64,000 nucleotides of DNA from an uncultured Myxococcales bacterium (GCA_937980205.1 CALJKW010000079.1:261764-325763), one strand, 5' to 3'. Shown: positions 25,199 to 34,839, counted from the first letter of the stretch. Notes: a model not told the origin generated them from the letters alone. Numbers and translations are program-made.

Positions 25199-26140
25199 CT
25201 AGAAGTACTTCGTGAGATCCATGCCCGTGTACAGCGACGCCACCTCGTCGGCGTAGCCGTTGAACGGCAGCGTCGGGCGGCGGCGCAGCTCTCCGATGCG
25301 GCGCTCGCTCTCCTGCGACCAGCGGGGGTGATCGACCTTGGGGTTCACGTTCGCGTAGAAGCCGTACTCGTCGGGCGCGACGAGGTTCCACGTCGTCTTC
25401 GGCTCGTCGCGCACGAGCTCGATCTTCACGATCGACTTGATGCCCTTGAAGCCGTACTTCCACGGCACGACCAGCCGCAGCGGCGCGCCGTTCTGGTTCG
25501 GCAGCGCCTTGCCGTAGAGGCCGGTCGCGAGCAGCGTCAGCGGGTGCATCGCCTCGTCGAGCCTCAGGCCCTCGACGTACGGCCACGGCAGCGAGCGCGT
25601 CTTCTGTCCCGGCATCTGCTCTGGGTCGAGCAGCGTCGTGAACGCGACGTACTTCGCGTTCGAGGTCGGCTCGACGCGCTCGAGCAGCTTGCGCAGCGGA
25701 AAGCCGAGCCACGGCACCACGATCGACCAGCCCTCGACGCAGCGCATGCGGTAGATGCGCTCCTCGGGAGGGAACCGCGAGACGAGCTCGTCGACGTCGA
25801 CGACCTGCGGCCTGGCCACCTCGCCGGCGATCTGCACCGTCCACGGCCGCGGGCGCAGCGTCTTCGCGTTGAGCGCGGGGTCCCCCTTGTCGAGGCCGAA
25901 CTCGTAGAAGTTGTTGTACGTCGAGATGTCGCGGAACGAGGTGAGCGCGTCTTCCGGCGCGGCCTGCTTCGGCGCGTCGGCCGGGGTCGACTCGCCGGGG
26001 CCCGTCGCGACGGTGCGGCGCGTGAGGCGATCGAGCGCGAAGCTGACAACGGCGGTCGTCGCGGTGAAGAGGCCCATGCGCTTGAGCCACTCGCGGCGGC
26101 TCGCGTACAGCTTCTCGTCGGTGGGCTTCTCGTCGGACAT
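25199..26140 (-). CDS. msrP: Periplasmic methionine sulfoxide reductase, molybdopterin subunit
   Basis: 313 residues. A Tat signal is present (SRREWLKRMG, residues 14-23, then a hydrophobic run). The molybdopterin fold has the Mo-binding Cys134 in RMRCVEGWS, with IVVPWLGFPL, the LLDPEQMPGQ region, LPNQNGAPLRLVVPWKYGFKGIKSI and the C-terminal ETTWN-like KTTWN. It repairs oxidised methionine in periplasmic proteins. The haem membrane partner MsrQ is not adjacent on either side; it may be elsewhere, or another donor is used. Confidence 0.95.
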   Translation of the reverse strand: MSDEKPTDEKLYASRREWLKRMGLFTATTAVVSFALDRLTRRTVATGPGESTPADAPKQAAPEDALTSFRDISTYNNFYEFGLDKGDPALNAKTLRPRPWTVQIAGEVARPQVVDVDELVSRFPPEERIYRMRCVEGWSIVVPWLGFPLRKLLERVEPTSNAKYVAFTTLLDPEQMPGQKTRSLPWPYVEGLRLDEAMHPLTLLATGLYGKALPNQNGAPLRLVVPWKYGFKGIKSIVKIELVRDEPKTTWNLVAPDEYGFYANVNPKVDHPRWSQESERRIGELRRRPTLPFNGYADEVASLYTGMDLTKYF

Positions 26141-26155
26141 CTCGTCCTACGGAAG

Positions 26156-27763
26156 CTAACGCGATCTGCGGCGCACGAGCACGAGCGCGGCGAGCCCGAA
26201 GAGCAACCCCGGCGCGGCGCTGCAGCCGCCGCTCGCCTTCTGCTCGGGCAGCTCGGGCTCGGGCAGCAGCGTGAAGGTGGCCGGCTCGCGCGTGTCGGCG
26301 CCGACGACGACGTCGCGGCCCTGCACGAAGTGCCCGCCCGCGGTCACGCGCACGAGGTAGAGGCCGGGCGCGAGGTCGAAGCGGAACGTGCCGTCCATCG
26401 CGCTCTGCACGCTGAAGGTGCGGCCGTCGACCGCCGCGACGGCTTCGATGGTGGCGCCCGCAAGCGCTCCGTCGACGGAGAGCGCGAGCCCGTCGATGCC
26501 GGTCTCGAACGTCAGCGCGAAGTCGGCGGTCGCGGTGTTGCCGCGCGCGTCGGCGGCCACGAAGCGCAGCGCGTTGAGCCCCGGCTGCAGGCGCACGGTC
26601 TGCGAGAACGCCCCGTTCATCACCTGCACCGGCACGGCCGCTCCTCCGTTCACGCTCAGCGTCAGCGAGGCGACGGTGCCCTGCGCATCGCTCGCGGTGC
26701 CGGACAGCGTCACCTCGGCGACGCCGACCTTCGCGCCGTCCTGCGGAGAGGCCAGCACGACCTCGGGAGGCAGCGTGTCGGGCATGCCGCTCGCCGAGAG
26801 GCCCACCGAGCCCCAGATCGTCTGCCCCGCGGTGACCATGCGCGAGAGCGACGCCGTGCCGAAGCCGGCGGCCGTCGCGACCACCGTGTACGTGCCGGCG
26901 GCGAGCTGCGCTTCGTACATGCCGCTCGCGTCCGCGGTGAGCGTCTTGCCCGCGACGGTCACCGTCGCTCCGGCGATGCCCATCGTGAGGTCCGACGGGT
27001 TCGCGGGGTTCACCGCGTACACGCGGCCCTTCAGCGTGCCCGTCTGCGCCGGCGGAGTCGTCTGGCCGCAGCCGAACTTCGCGAAGCCCGTCGTCGGAGA
27101 CTGCGACATCGCGCTCTCGGTCTGCGGGCCCCACTGGCCGTCTTCGTCGATCTTGTTCGCGTTGTTCTTGTTCCACAGCTTCTGGAACGCGAGCACCGAG
27201 TTGGAGCCGAGGTTGGGCGCGGCGTTGAAGTCGAAGTGGACGAGGTCTCCGCTGCCGAACCAGGTCCAGCCCTTCGCCTGCAGCTTCGAGATCCAGAAGT
27301 TGTACGAGGGCACGTCGATGGCGCGGCCCGACTGGTGGTTGCTCCGGCCCGGCACCGCGGCGGCCTGAATGCCGCACTGGCCGGCGTTGAACCACTTGAG
27401 CAAGAGGTACTGCTGCGCGACCGAGCGGTACGCGGAGCTCAAGCTGATGTTCGTGCCCGACGCGGCGACCGCCTGGTGCAGCGCCGCGGCGGCGCCGGGG
27501 TTCAGATAAGGCTGCACCGCGTTGCTCAGCGTGATGCCGGGGCCGCGAAAGTCGACCATCGTGTTCGGCTGAATGCAGTTGAGCTCGGCGACGAGCTGCC
27601 CGGTGAGACCCGCGACGATCGAGGTGTCGCAGCCGCCGGCCTGGCCCGCGGTGAGCCCCTGCCGCGCGACCTCAGGGTCGTGATCGACGTACGCATCGTC
27701 GATGGAGTCGGGCCCGCACGCAGCGAGCACGAGCACAGCCGTCATCACGTGAGCGGGGCGCAT
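26156..27763 (-). CDS. VanY-type D,D-carboxypeptidase-like lipoprotein with MYXO-CTERM-like tail
   Basis: 535 residues. The signal ends in VLAAC. The M15 (LAS) peptidase motifs are SAYRS (Arg113), SNHQSGRAIDV (His143, Asp150) and LVHFDF (His176), the usual zinc site for D-Ala-D-Ala cleavage. A peptidoglycan-binding-like stretch follows (LWNKNNANKIDEDGQWGPQT), then carboxypeptidase-regulatory and Ig-like beta domains. The C-terminus, GGCSAAPGL, a hydrophobic helix and RRRSR, is the MYXO-CTERM sorting pattern. It probably trims or binds cell-wall peptide at the surface. Confidence 0.88.
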   Translation of the reverse strand: MRPAHVMTAVLVLAACGPDSIDDAYVDHDPEVARQGLTAGQAGGCDTSIVAGLTGQLVAELNCIQPNTMVDFRGPGITLSNAVQPYLNPGAAAALHQAVAASGTNISLSSAYRSVAQQYLLLKWFNAGQCGIQAAAVPGRSNHQSGRAIDVPSYNFWISKLQAKGWTWFGSGDLVHFDFNAAPNLGSNSVLAFQKLWNKNNANKIDEDGQWGPQTESAMSQSPTTGFAKFGCGQTTPPAQTGTLKGRVYAVNPANPSDLTMGIAGATVTVAGKTLTADASGMYEAQLAAGTYTVVATAAGFGTASLSRMVTAGQTIWGSVGLSASGMPDTLPPEVVLASPQDGAKVGVAEVTLSGTASDAQGTVASLTLSVNGGAAVPVQVMNGAFSQTVRLQPGLNALRFVAADARGNTATADFALTFETGIDGLALSVDGALAGATIEAVAAVDGRTFSVQSAMDGTFRFDLAPGLYLVRVTAGGHFVQGRDVVVGADTREPATFTLLPEPELPEQKASGGCSAAPGLLFGLAALVLVRRRSR

Positions 27764-27853
27764 GTGGGAGTCAGACTGCCGCGCGCGCATACCACGGATC
27801 GAGCCGAAGCCTCGCGTCCGTCACCTCGGCGTGACTGCTAAGCTTTCCCGCCG

Positions 27854-29299
27854 ATGTCCCCCGCAGAGCCCGACCTCGTCATCGGGCAAAAGCTCGGCGA
27901 TTTCATCGTCGAGGAGCGCGTCGCCCACGGAGGCATGGGCATCGTCTACCGCGCGGTGCAGCCGATGATCGGCCGCAAGGTCGCGGTGAAGGTGCTGCGC
28001 CCCGAGATGGCCTCGAACCAGTCGCAGGTCGACCGCTTCCTCGCCGAGGCGCGCGCCATCAGCGCCATCAGCCACCGCGGCATCGTCGACGTCTTCAGCT
28101 TCGGCACCCTGCCCGACGGCCGCCAGTACATGGTGATGGAGTTCCTCGAGGGCGAGCCGCTCGACGTCCTCATCTTCCGCGAGGCGCCGCTGCAGCTGCA
28201 GCTCGCGCTGCCGCTGTTCGACGAGGTGCTCGACGCGCTGTCCGCCGCACACGGCGCCGGCATCGTGCACCGGGACTTGAAGCCGTCGAACGTCTTCATC
28301 GCGCGCCAGACGAACGGCACGAAGGCGGTGAAGCTCGTCGACTTCGGGTTGGCGAAGCAGACTCCGCTCGGCGACGTCGCGAGCGCGCGCGGCGAGCGGG
28401 CGTCGCTGGTCGGCGGCACGCCCGAGTACATCTCTCCGGAGCAGATTCGCGGCGAGGTGCCGGTGCCGCAGACGGATCTCTACGGGCTCGGCGTCATGAT
28501 GTTCGAGGTGCTCACGAAGCGGCTGCCGTTTCAGGGGCCGACGGTCGTGCACACGCTCGAGATGCACGCGAAGCAGCAGCCGCCGCGCGTGCGCACGTTC
28601 CGCGGAGACGTGCCGCCCGGCCTCGACGACCTCGTCTTCCGCATGATGTCGAAGCGCGTCGGAGAGCGCCCGACCTCGGCGATGGCCGCGCGGCAGGAGC
28701 TGCAGCGCATCATGCGCGAGCTGCAGATCGACGGCTCGCTCGCGCCGCGCGACGCGCCGACACATCCGTCGCTGCCCGAGATTCCGGGCGTCACGGTGCC
28801 GGAGCGCCGCGGGCCGCTGCCGCTCAAGCTCGGGCTGCTGGGCGTGGTGATGGCGCTGGCGCTCGCCGGCGCGTGGATGCTGGGCCGCTCGGCGAGCGCT
28901 CCGGTGGCCGAGGCGCCGCTCACCGTGCCCGCGCCCGTGCCGAAGCCGCCGCCCGTGCTGGCGCCGCTGCCGAGTCCCCCGCCCGAGGAGCCTGAAGCCC
29001 CAGAGGCGGTGGCGCCGTCGGTGCCCGTCGCGAAGTCGCCGGAGAAGCGGAGGCCCTACGCGCAGTGGGAAGCGCTCCCGAGCGCCGAGTGGCTCGCGCG
29101 CATCACGCAGCAGCTCGATCGCGCCGAGGCGAAGCTGCGCGCGAGGGCGAAGGCCGAGGGCGAAGAGCCGAACCGCAACGCGCTGACGCTGCTCGGCGTC
29201 GTGCGCTCGAAGGCGGCCGAGGCGGCGACGGGCGGCAAGAAAGAGCGCGCCGCGGTGGCGCAGTCGGTCTCCAATTGGGAGCGACAGTTCTTGAAGTAG
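27854..29299 (+). CDS. Eukaryotic-type Ser/Thr protein kinase, single-span
   Basis: 481 residues. The kinase domain is at about 15-290: G-loop AHGGMGIVY, VAVKVL, catalytic HRDLKPSN (about 138), DFGLA (about 162), GGTPEYISPEQ and the DLYGLGVMMFEVLT helix. All catalytic residues are intact. One transmembrane helix (about 322-345) follows, then a Pro-rich segment and an extracytoplasmic helical tail of about 90 residues (ITQQLDRAEAKLRARAKAEG). It is the first gene of a three-gene unit (spacing 12 bp, then a 4-bp overlap) that mirrors the unit at 36881-32567. Confidence 0.95.
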   Translation: MSPAEPDLVIGQKLGDFIVEERVAHGGMGIVYRAVQPMIGRKVAVKVLRPEMASNQSQVDRFLAEARAISAISHRGIVDVFSFGTLPDGRQYMVMEFLEGEPLDVLIFREAPLQLQLALPLFDEVLDALSAAHGAGIVHRDLKPSNVFIARQTNGTKAVKLVDFGLAKQTPLGDVASARGERASLVGGTPEYISPEQIRGEVPVPQTDLYGLGVMMFEVLTKRLPFQGPTVVHTLEMHAKQQPPRVRTFRGDVPPGLDDLVFRMMSKRVGERPTSAMAARQELQRIMRELQIDGSLAPRDAPTHPSLPEIPGVTVPERRGPLPLKLGLLGVVMALALAGAWMLGRSASAPVAEAPLTVPAPVPKPPPVLAPLPSPPPEEPEAPEAVAPSVPVAKSPEKRRPYAQWEALPSAEWLARITQQLDRAEAKLRARAKAEGEEPNRNALTLLGVVRSKAAEAATGGKKERAAVAQSVSNWERQFLK

Positions 29300-29311
29300 A
29301 GTCGGTGCGCG

Positions 29312-30133
29312 GTGGTCGCTCACCTCCTCGCTGCGCTGCTCTCCCAGTCTCCGACAGGCGAACCGCAGGTGGCGGTCGTCGTCACGCAGCGCTCGGGCGT
29401 GAGCGAAGCGCGGGGCGAGGCGATCGCGACGAAGATCGCCGATGGGCTGTCGGCGCGCGGCGTCTCGCTGGCGGGGACTCCGAAGGAGAGCGCCGCAGCG
29501 CTCGCCGCCGCCGGCACGCGCAACCCGGCCGAGTGCCAGGGCAAGCGCGGGTGCGTCTCGGGCCTCGCGCGGCTCCTGCGCGTCTGGGGCGTGGTCGGCG
29601 TCGAGCTCGCGGATCTCGACGGCACGCTCGCGGTCCACGTGCAGCTGGTCGACGCCGACGGCGAGCGCCACGCAGAGGTCGATCTCGTCATGCCGACGAA
29701 GCGCGCAGAGGCAGAGGTCGGCGGGCAGCTCGGCCCCATCGCGCGGGAGATCGTCGCGAAGCTCGACGCCGAGCGCGCGGCGGCGCAGGCGAAGCCGGTG
29801 GAGCCCGCGCAGGCGGTGGCTCCGACGCCGGCGCCTGCTGAGGCCGTGACCGAGCCGGCTCCGGCTCCAGCGAAGCGGTCCGGGCTGCCGCTCGTGCTCA
29901 CCTTCGGTGGCGCCGCAGCGGCAGCGGCGACGTCGGTCGCCTTCCTCATCCTCGCCGGCAACGCGAAGAGCGAGCTTCAGCAGCACACGTCGACGATGCC
30001 CTTCACCATCACGCGCGCAGATGCGCAGAGCCTCGTGCAGCGCGCGAACGACAGCTACACGGTGGCGCTCGCGTGCGGCATCGGAGCCGCCGCGCTCGTC
30101 GTGCTCGGCGCCGTGCTGGGGCTCGCGCCATGA
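29312..30133 (+). CDS. Kinase-operon membrane protein with extracytoplasmic N-terminus
   Basis: 273 residues from a GTG. The N-terminal part looks like a secreted alpha/beta domain (QVAVVVTQRSGVSEARGEAIATKIADGLSARG, AECQGKRGCVSGLARLLRVWGVVGVELADLDG) of the kind myxobacterial genomes use as FlgO-like or TolB-N-like stress proteins. A Pro/Ala linker follows (about 155-185), then two hydrophobic helices near the C-terminus. The gene at 34839 encodes the same design in the mirrored operon. The function is unknown; it is a plausible kinase partner. Confidence 0.72.
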   Translation: MVAHLLAALLSQSPTGEPQVAVVVTQRSGVSEARGEAIATKIADGLSARGVSLAGTPKESAAALAAAGTRNPAECQGKRGCVSGLARLLRVWGVVGVELADLDGTLAVHVQLVDADGERHAEVDLVMPTKRAEAEVGGQLGPIAREIVAKLDAERAAAQAKPVEPAQAVAPTPAPAEAVTEPAPAPAKRSGLPLVLTFGGAAAAAATSVAFLILAGNAKSELQQHTSTMPFTITRADAQSLVQRANDSYTVALACGIGAAALVVLGAVLGLAP

Positions 30134-32016
30134 GGCGTCTCGCGGCGCTCTTCGCCGTCTGCAGCTTCGCGGCGTGCCGCTGCGTCGAGCTGCCCGAAGG
30201 CGAGTACCGCTGCGATCCCTCGACCGGAGGAGACTGCGAGGACGCCGGCGAGGCGGTCGATGCAGGGGCCGACGCGGGCCCGGAGCTCGACGCCGGCGTG
30301 GATGCCGGCGGCTTCGTGCTGTCCCCCTGCACCGAGCAGTGGTGCTGGGATCACCCTCGCCCGCTCGGCCGCGTGCATCTGCGCAGCGTGTTCGAGCTGC
30401 GGCGCGACGACGTGTGGGCCGTCGGCCACGCGGGCAACGTGCTGCATTACGACGGCGAGGGCTGGCGGCAGGTGCCGGCGAACACGGGCGCGAACCTGTT
30501 CGACGTGTGGGGCTTCGCAGATGACTCGGTGTGGATCGTCGGCGCCGCGGGCACGATCCTCGAGTGGGATGGCCAGCGCTTCGTGCGCCACGACGCCGGC
30601 GTCGGCAACGAGCTGCGCGCCATCGCTGCGGCGAATCGGCGCAACATGCACGTGTTCGGCTCGAACGGCGCGGTGCTGCGCTACGACGGCCAGTGGACGC
30701 GGCCGGTCGTGCCTCCGAACCTGGGGCAGTTCTTTGCAGCCGCCGGCTGGCCCGATGGCGGTGTGCTCGCCTACGGCGACAATGGCCTGCGCTACTCCGG
30801 CGGGGCGTGGTCGGTCGTACCGAAGCCGCCCGATGCGGGCGCGATCAACGCCCTCTGGGCCCGCTCGTCACAGGACATCTGGGCAGCGGGTGCCGCGGGC
30901 GGGCTGTGGCGCAACACCAGCGGAGATCTCGATCAGGGTTGGGTCGCGCTGGACGCCGGAACGAGCAACGCGCTGCACGCAGTGTTCGCGATCGGCGACC
31001 ACGGCTACTGGGGCTCGGGCTCCAACGGCCTGTGGGAGACGACGAGCAGCGTGCCGCTCGCGACGCAGGCGATCTGGGGCATCCACGGGCTCTCCGAGAA
31101 CGACCTCTGGGCGGTCGGCCCGGGACAGCTCTTGCACCGCCGCCTCGACGGCACGTTCTTCGACGACCAGTGGCCCCCGGAGGACTTCTCGACCTGGCTG
31201 CAGGGCATCGCGCTCGTGCCGGGCGGCGGAGCGTGGGCGGTCGGCGACGGGCACTCGGTGTTCGTGCGCGACGGCGGCACGTGGAGCCGCGTGCGCAACG
31301 AGGGCAACGTCAACTTCGGCTGGTACTACGACGTCTGGGCGTCGCCGCAGGGGCCCGTCGTCGCGGTCGGCGGCGATCCGATTCGCATCGCGTATTGGGA
31401 TGCGGGCGCCGGGCAGATGAGCGAGGTCGACCCGGGCTTCTCCGAAGAGCTGTGGGGGGTGTGGGGCGCGTCGCCGAGCGACGTGTGGGCCGTCGGCCAG
31501 GGGCGCCGCATCGTGCGCTTCGATGGCGGGACGTGGACGGTGCTGCCGCAAGACCAGCTGTGCCCGGGAGGCGACTACGAAGAGGTCACCGGCACGGGTC
31601 CCGATGACGTGTGGATCGTGGGCAACTCGGGCTGCGTGGTGCGCTGGGACGGCAGGTCGTTCTCGGACGAGTCGGTCGGCGTCGGCGACCTGTTGAACGG
31701 CGTCGCGACGCCGGCGCGCGGCGAGGTGTTCGTGGCGAGCATGACCGGCCGGGTGTGGCGGCGCGTGGGCGACGCGGGTTGGTCGAGCGAGACGCTGCCG
31801 GCGACGGGCACGCTGCACGATCTCACCGCGTACGCAGGCACCGTGTGGGCAGCGGGCGACAACGCCGTGCTCCTCCGCCGCGACCCGGTGACGGGCGCGT
31901 GGGCGAGGACGATCGTTCCCTCCGAGCAGAACTTCCGCCTGCAGACGATCACGTCGTCGCCCGGCGAAGGTCTGCTCGCCGCGGGACAGCACGGCGTCAT
32001 CTTCTTCCGCAAGTAA
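30130..32016 (+). CDS. Beta-propeller (Ycf48/BNR-like) lipoprotein
   Basis: 628 residues. It starts at ATG 30130, overlapping the previous stop (ATGA). The lipoprotein signal is FAACRC, followed by an acidic low-complexity linker rich in Asp-Ala-Gly. It then has many repeats of the form DDVWAVG.AGN.L.YDGEGW (also DDVWIVGNSG, NDLWAVGPGQ, SDVWAVGQGR). This is a surface beta-propeller common in myxobacteria. It could be the extracellular sensor or cargo of the kinase operon. The repeat assignment is firm; the role is inferred. Confidence 0.82.
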   Translation: MRRLAALFAVCSFAACRCVELPEGEYRCDPSTGGDCEDAGEAVDAGADAGPELDAGVDAGGFVLSPCTEQWCWDHPRPLGRVHLRSVFELRRDDVWAVGHAGNVLHYDGEGWRQVPANTGANLFDVWGFADDSVWIVGAAGTILEWDGQRFVRHDAGVGNELRAIAAANRRNMHVFGSNGAVLRYDGQWTRPVVPPNLGQFFAAAGWPDGGVLAYGDNGLRYSGGAWSVVPKPPDAGAINALWARSSQDIWAAGAAGGLWRNTSGDLDQGWVALDAGTSNALHAVFAIGDHGYWGSGSNGLWETTSSVPLATQAIWGIHGLSENDLWAVGPGQLLHRRLDGTFFDDQWPPEDFSTWLQGIALVPGGGAWAVGDGHSVFVRDGGTWSRVRNEGNVNFGWYYDVWASPQGPVVAVGGDPIRIAYWDAGAGQMSEVDPGFSEELWGVWGASPSDVWAVGQGRRIVRFDGGTWTVLPQDQLCPGGDYEEVTGTGPDDVWIVGNSGCVVRWDGRSFSDESVGVGDLLNGVATPARGEVFVASMTGRVWRRVGDAGWSSETLPATGTLHDLTAYAGTVWAAGDNAVLLRRDPVTGAWARTIVPSEQNFRLQTITSSPGEGLLAAGQHGVIFFRK

Positions 32017-32099
32017 CCGCGGCGTAACGGCCAGTTTGGTGGTGCGCGAGATCTTCCGCGTCCGTAAGAACCGCGCCTCAACCACAACCGGAGGAACCC

Positions 32100-32570
32100 A
32101 TGAAGGTCGAGCAGATGATGTCCCGCGACGTGAAGACCGTGCGCGACAACGACGCGCTGGTTCGCGCGGTTCAGCTGATGTGGGAGCACGACATCGGCTG
32201 CGTGCCGGTGCTGGATGAGCAGAGCGGGCTGGTGGGAGTCATCACGGACCGCGACTGCGTGATGGCCGCGTTCCACCAGGGCCGCCGCCTCGACGAGATG
32301 TTCGTGAAGAGCGCGATGACGAAGAAGGTTCAGGCGTGCCAGCCGACCGACACGCTCGAGACGGCCGCGGCGATCATGAAGAAGAACCAGGTGCGGCGCC
32401 TGCCCGTGGTGAACAAGAAGGGCGTGCTCGTCGGCATGCTCGCGCTGACCGATCTGTCGCGTCACGCCGAGCACGAGCCGAACCAGCGCGTGCGCGAGCA
32501 GTACATGACCCAGGTCGAGCACGCGCTCGCCGCGGTCGGTACGCCGCGCGTGATGAACGCGCGGGCCTAA
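32100..32570 (+). CDS. CBS-pair protein
   Basis: 156 residues made almost wholly of two CBS motifs: MMSRDVKTVRDNDALVRAVQLM with IGCVPVLDEQSGLVGVITDRD, then AMTKKVQACQPTDTLETAAAIM with VRRLPVVNKKGVLVGMLALTDLS. Such pairs bind adenine nucleotides and regulate partners in the cytoplasm. GGAGG lies six bases before the ATG. The stop overlaps that of the convergent lipoprotein gene. It sits exactly between the two kinase cassettes. Confidence 0.93.
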   Translation: MKVEQMMSRDVKTVRDNDALVRAVQLMWEHDIGCVPVLDEQSGLVGVITDRDCVMAAFHQGRRLDEMFVKSAMTKKVQACQPTDTLETAAAIMKKNQVRRLPVVNKKGVLVGMLALTDLSRHAEHEPNQRVREQYMTQVEHALAAVGTPRVMNARA

Positions 32571-34105
32571 GGCTCTTGCGAGATCTCGAGGTCGGCGAAC
32601 CAGGCGTGGGTTCCGCCGCCTCCGAGCACGAGCGCACCGAGGTGCTGGGGCATGCCCGACGTCCCGGTGCGCTTCTGCACGCCGTCGTACGTGACCGTGT
32701 ACCCGGTGTCTTCGAAGACGATCTCGAAGGTGTGCCACTGGCCCGGCGTGAGCACCTCGATCGACTCATTGGTCTTCCCGAAGGCGCGCAGCGGCTGGTT
32801 CCAGTTGAAGCCGGTGGCGTCGATGATCGGGAAACCGCCGAAGCCGTCCGTCGTGGTGCCGACGGTGGTGCGAAGGATTTGCGGGTTCGCCGCCATGCCG
32901 TTCATGTCGGCGGCGTAGCGGAACTTCACGCGCCACGACCGTCTCACGTCGATGCCGATGGGCACCTCGACCGTGCCCTGCTGGTTGCCGGACACCTCGA
33001 GGCACTGGGCGCCCGCGTCCGGAGCCATGCCCGGAAGCGTTGGGCACGCGCCGAGCTGCGCGTTGTTCAGGCGGCGGACGGTGTTCAGCGAGTCGATGCC
33101 GAACGCCCAGCGCTCGCGCGTCGGCCCGCCGTCGGGAATGGTCGCGCCGGTACGCACACGCAGGTTGCGCGCCTCGATGCGGCCCGGCTGGAAGAACAGC
33201 GAGGCGAGCGCGAGGCCGAGCTGGCCGCGGGCGAGCGACTCCGTCGGATCGCGATAGCGAATGACCTCGCGCATCGTCTCGCGCGTCGGGCCGTACGACA
33301 CGGAGATCCACGGCCCCTCCATCACGACGCGCGCGTAGTTCCACACCGCCTCTTGCACGTTGGGGATGGCGCTCGCGACGGCCACGTCGGCGGTGCCGAT
33401 GCGGCGCGTCACGTACGCGGTCGCCTGCTGCCCCGCACCCGAGCTGAAGATGATGCCGTTGCGCGGAGTCATGTCGGTGGTGCCGACGGGCGCCCGAACT
33501 CCGAAGCCGCCGATGCCCGTGCCGACGAGGCGGAACTCGAGCTCGAGCGTGGCGTCGAGCCACCCCTCGTCGCCCATCATCGCCGTCGCCAGACAGCCCA
33601 GTCCGGGAGCGGGCATGTCGAAGACGAGCTCTCCCGGCGTGGAGATGCGGACGCCGGCGTCACACGGCGCGTTCACCGTGATGCCCTGGGTGTCGAGGAA
33701 CGTGCCGTTGATGGGCGTGGCGCTCGCCTTCGCGGCCGGCGTCGTCATGCCGCAGAAGTCGCGCGCGACGACGTCGCCAAAGACGCGCTTGTTGTACTGC
33801 AGGCCGGCGTCGGGGCCCTGCAGCGTGAAGCTGCACGTGCCCGAGTCGCAGGTGCCGAACGGAAAGCGCCGGCACGAGTCGGTCTTGTCCTCGGACTCCC
33901 CGAAGCACAGCTCCCACTCGCGCACGCGGCCGCCGTCGGCGGGCGCGTTGGGCCACTGCCAGGTCAGCGAGAGCCCGTCGCCCGCGATGACCTCGAGCGG
34001 CTCGACGGGCGGCAGGTCGTCGCACCCTTTGACGTTGTCCGGGTTGAACAGGCAGGTGCAGCCGCCGGCCGACAGCAGCGCCGACATGAGCAGCACCCGC
34101 CTCAT
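32567..34105 (-). CDS. Lipoprotein with C-terminal LamG/concanavalin-like domain
   Basis: 512 residues. The signal ends SAGGC (lipoprotein). The N-terminal third is Cys-rich with an FN3-like strand pattern (GDGLSLTWQWPNAPADG, CFGESEDKTDSC). The C-terminal half looks like one or two jelly-roll lectin-type domains (SWRVKFRYAADM, GQWHTFEIVFEDTGYTVTYDG, WFADLEIS). It probably binds a polymer at the surface. ATGA overlap with the preceding gene places it as third member of the kinase operon. Its stop overlaps that of the CBS gene. Confidence 0.78.
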   Translation of the reverse strand: MRRVLLMSALLSAGGCTCLFNPDNVKGCDDLPPVEPLEVIAGDGLSLTWQWPNAPADGGRVREWELCFGESEDKTDSCRRFPFGTCDSGTCSFTLQGPDAGLQYNKRVFGDVVARDFCGMTTPAAKASATPINGTFLDTQGITVNAPCDAGVRISTPGELVFDMPAPGLGCLATAMMGDEGWLDATLELEFRLVGTGIGGFGVRAPVGTTDMTPRNGIIFSSGAGQQATAYVTRRIGTADVAVASAIPNVQEAVWNYARVVMEGPWISVSYGPTRETMREVIRYRDPTESLARGQLGLALASLFFQPGRIEARNLRVRTGATIPDGGPTRERWAFGIDSLNTVRRLNNAQLGACPTLPGMAPDAGAQCLEVSGNQQGTVEVPIGIDVRRSWRVKFRYAADMNGMAANPQILRTTVGTTTDGFGGFPIIDATGFNWNQPLRAFGKTNESIEVLTPGQWHTFEIVFEDTGYTVTYDGVQKRTGTSGMPQHLGALVLGGGGTHAWFADLEISQEP

Positions 34106-34839
34106 TCGGTCGGCACCACCGGCTTCTCTGCAGCGTCGAGGATGAAGAAGAGAATCGACACGGCGCCGGTGAGCAGGCTCACCACGAGGCAGCCGTCGGC
34201 CGAGCCATTGAGCGGCCGCTGGTTGCCGCGAAGGACGTCGTTGTTCGGCTGCATCTGCAGCCGCTGGTAGTTGCCGGCCGCGACCAGGCCGAGCACGGTC
34301 GCGGTCACCGCGAACGCCGCCGCGATGCCGAGCGAGACGAACGCCCACGGCCGGAACGTGTGCGGCTTCACCGGCTTGATGACCTCGATGGGCACCTGCA
34401 CCACGACGGGCTCGGCCGGCGGCTTGACGACCTCATCCGAGAGCGAGCGCGTGACGAGCACCCAGTCGGCCATGCCCTCGGGCACGCGGCGCGAGCTGCG
34501 GGTGATCTCCTTGCCGTCTTTGACGTCGATGAAGAGCGCGGTGAGCAGCAGCGAGGCGCCGACCTTGCCGACTCCGAAGGCGACGACCCAGCGCGCGTTG
34601 CTGCGGGTGCCGACGGTGGCGAGGCAGGCGCCGTCTTCTCCGCACATCGTGGCGCTGCGCGAGACCTTCTCCGACTCGGTCGCCGGCAGCGCGGTGAGCT
34701 TCGGGCTCTCGACCGCCTGGCGAAAGCCTTCGGTGATGGCGCTCACCGTCGCCGGCTCGACGCCGAGCGACTGGTACGGCGCCACGAGCACCGGCTCCGC
34801 GGCGAGCGACACGAACACCAAAGCTGTCAGCAGGCTCAT
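34102..34839 (-). CDS. Kinase-operon membrane protein, paralogue in design of 29312-30133
   Basis: 245 residues. A signal sequence is followed by an alpha/beta domain (VLVAPYQSLGVEPATVSAITEGFRQAV, CGEDGACLATVGTRSNARWVVAFGVGKVGASLLL) with the Cys-x5-Cys loop also seen in the other cassette. Next is a short linker and two hydrophobic helices (AFVSLGIAAAFAVTATVLGLVA and the C-terminal segment). It overlaps the kinase and the lipoprotein genes by four bases each. The function is unknown. Confidence 0.75.
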   Translation of the reverse strand: MSLLTALVFVSLAAEPVLVAPYQSLGVEPATVSAITEGFRQAVESPKLTALPATESEKVSRSATMCGEDGACLATVGTRSNARWVVAFGVGKVGASLLLTALFIDVKDGKEITRSSRRVPEGMADWVLVTRSLSDEVVKPPAEPVVVQVPIEVIKPVKPHTFRPWAFVSLGIAAAFAVTATVLGLVAAGNYQRLQMQPNNDVLRGNQRPLNGSADGCLVVSLLTGAVSILFFILDAAEKPVVPTE

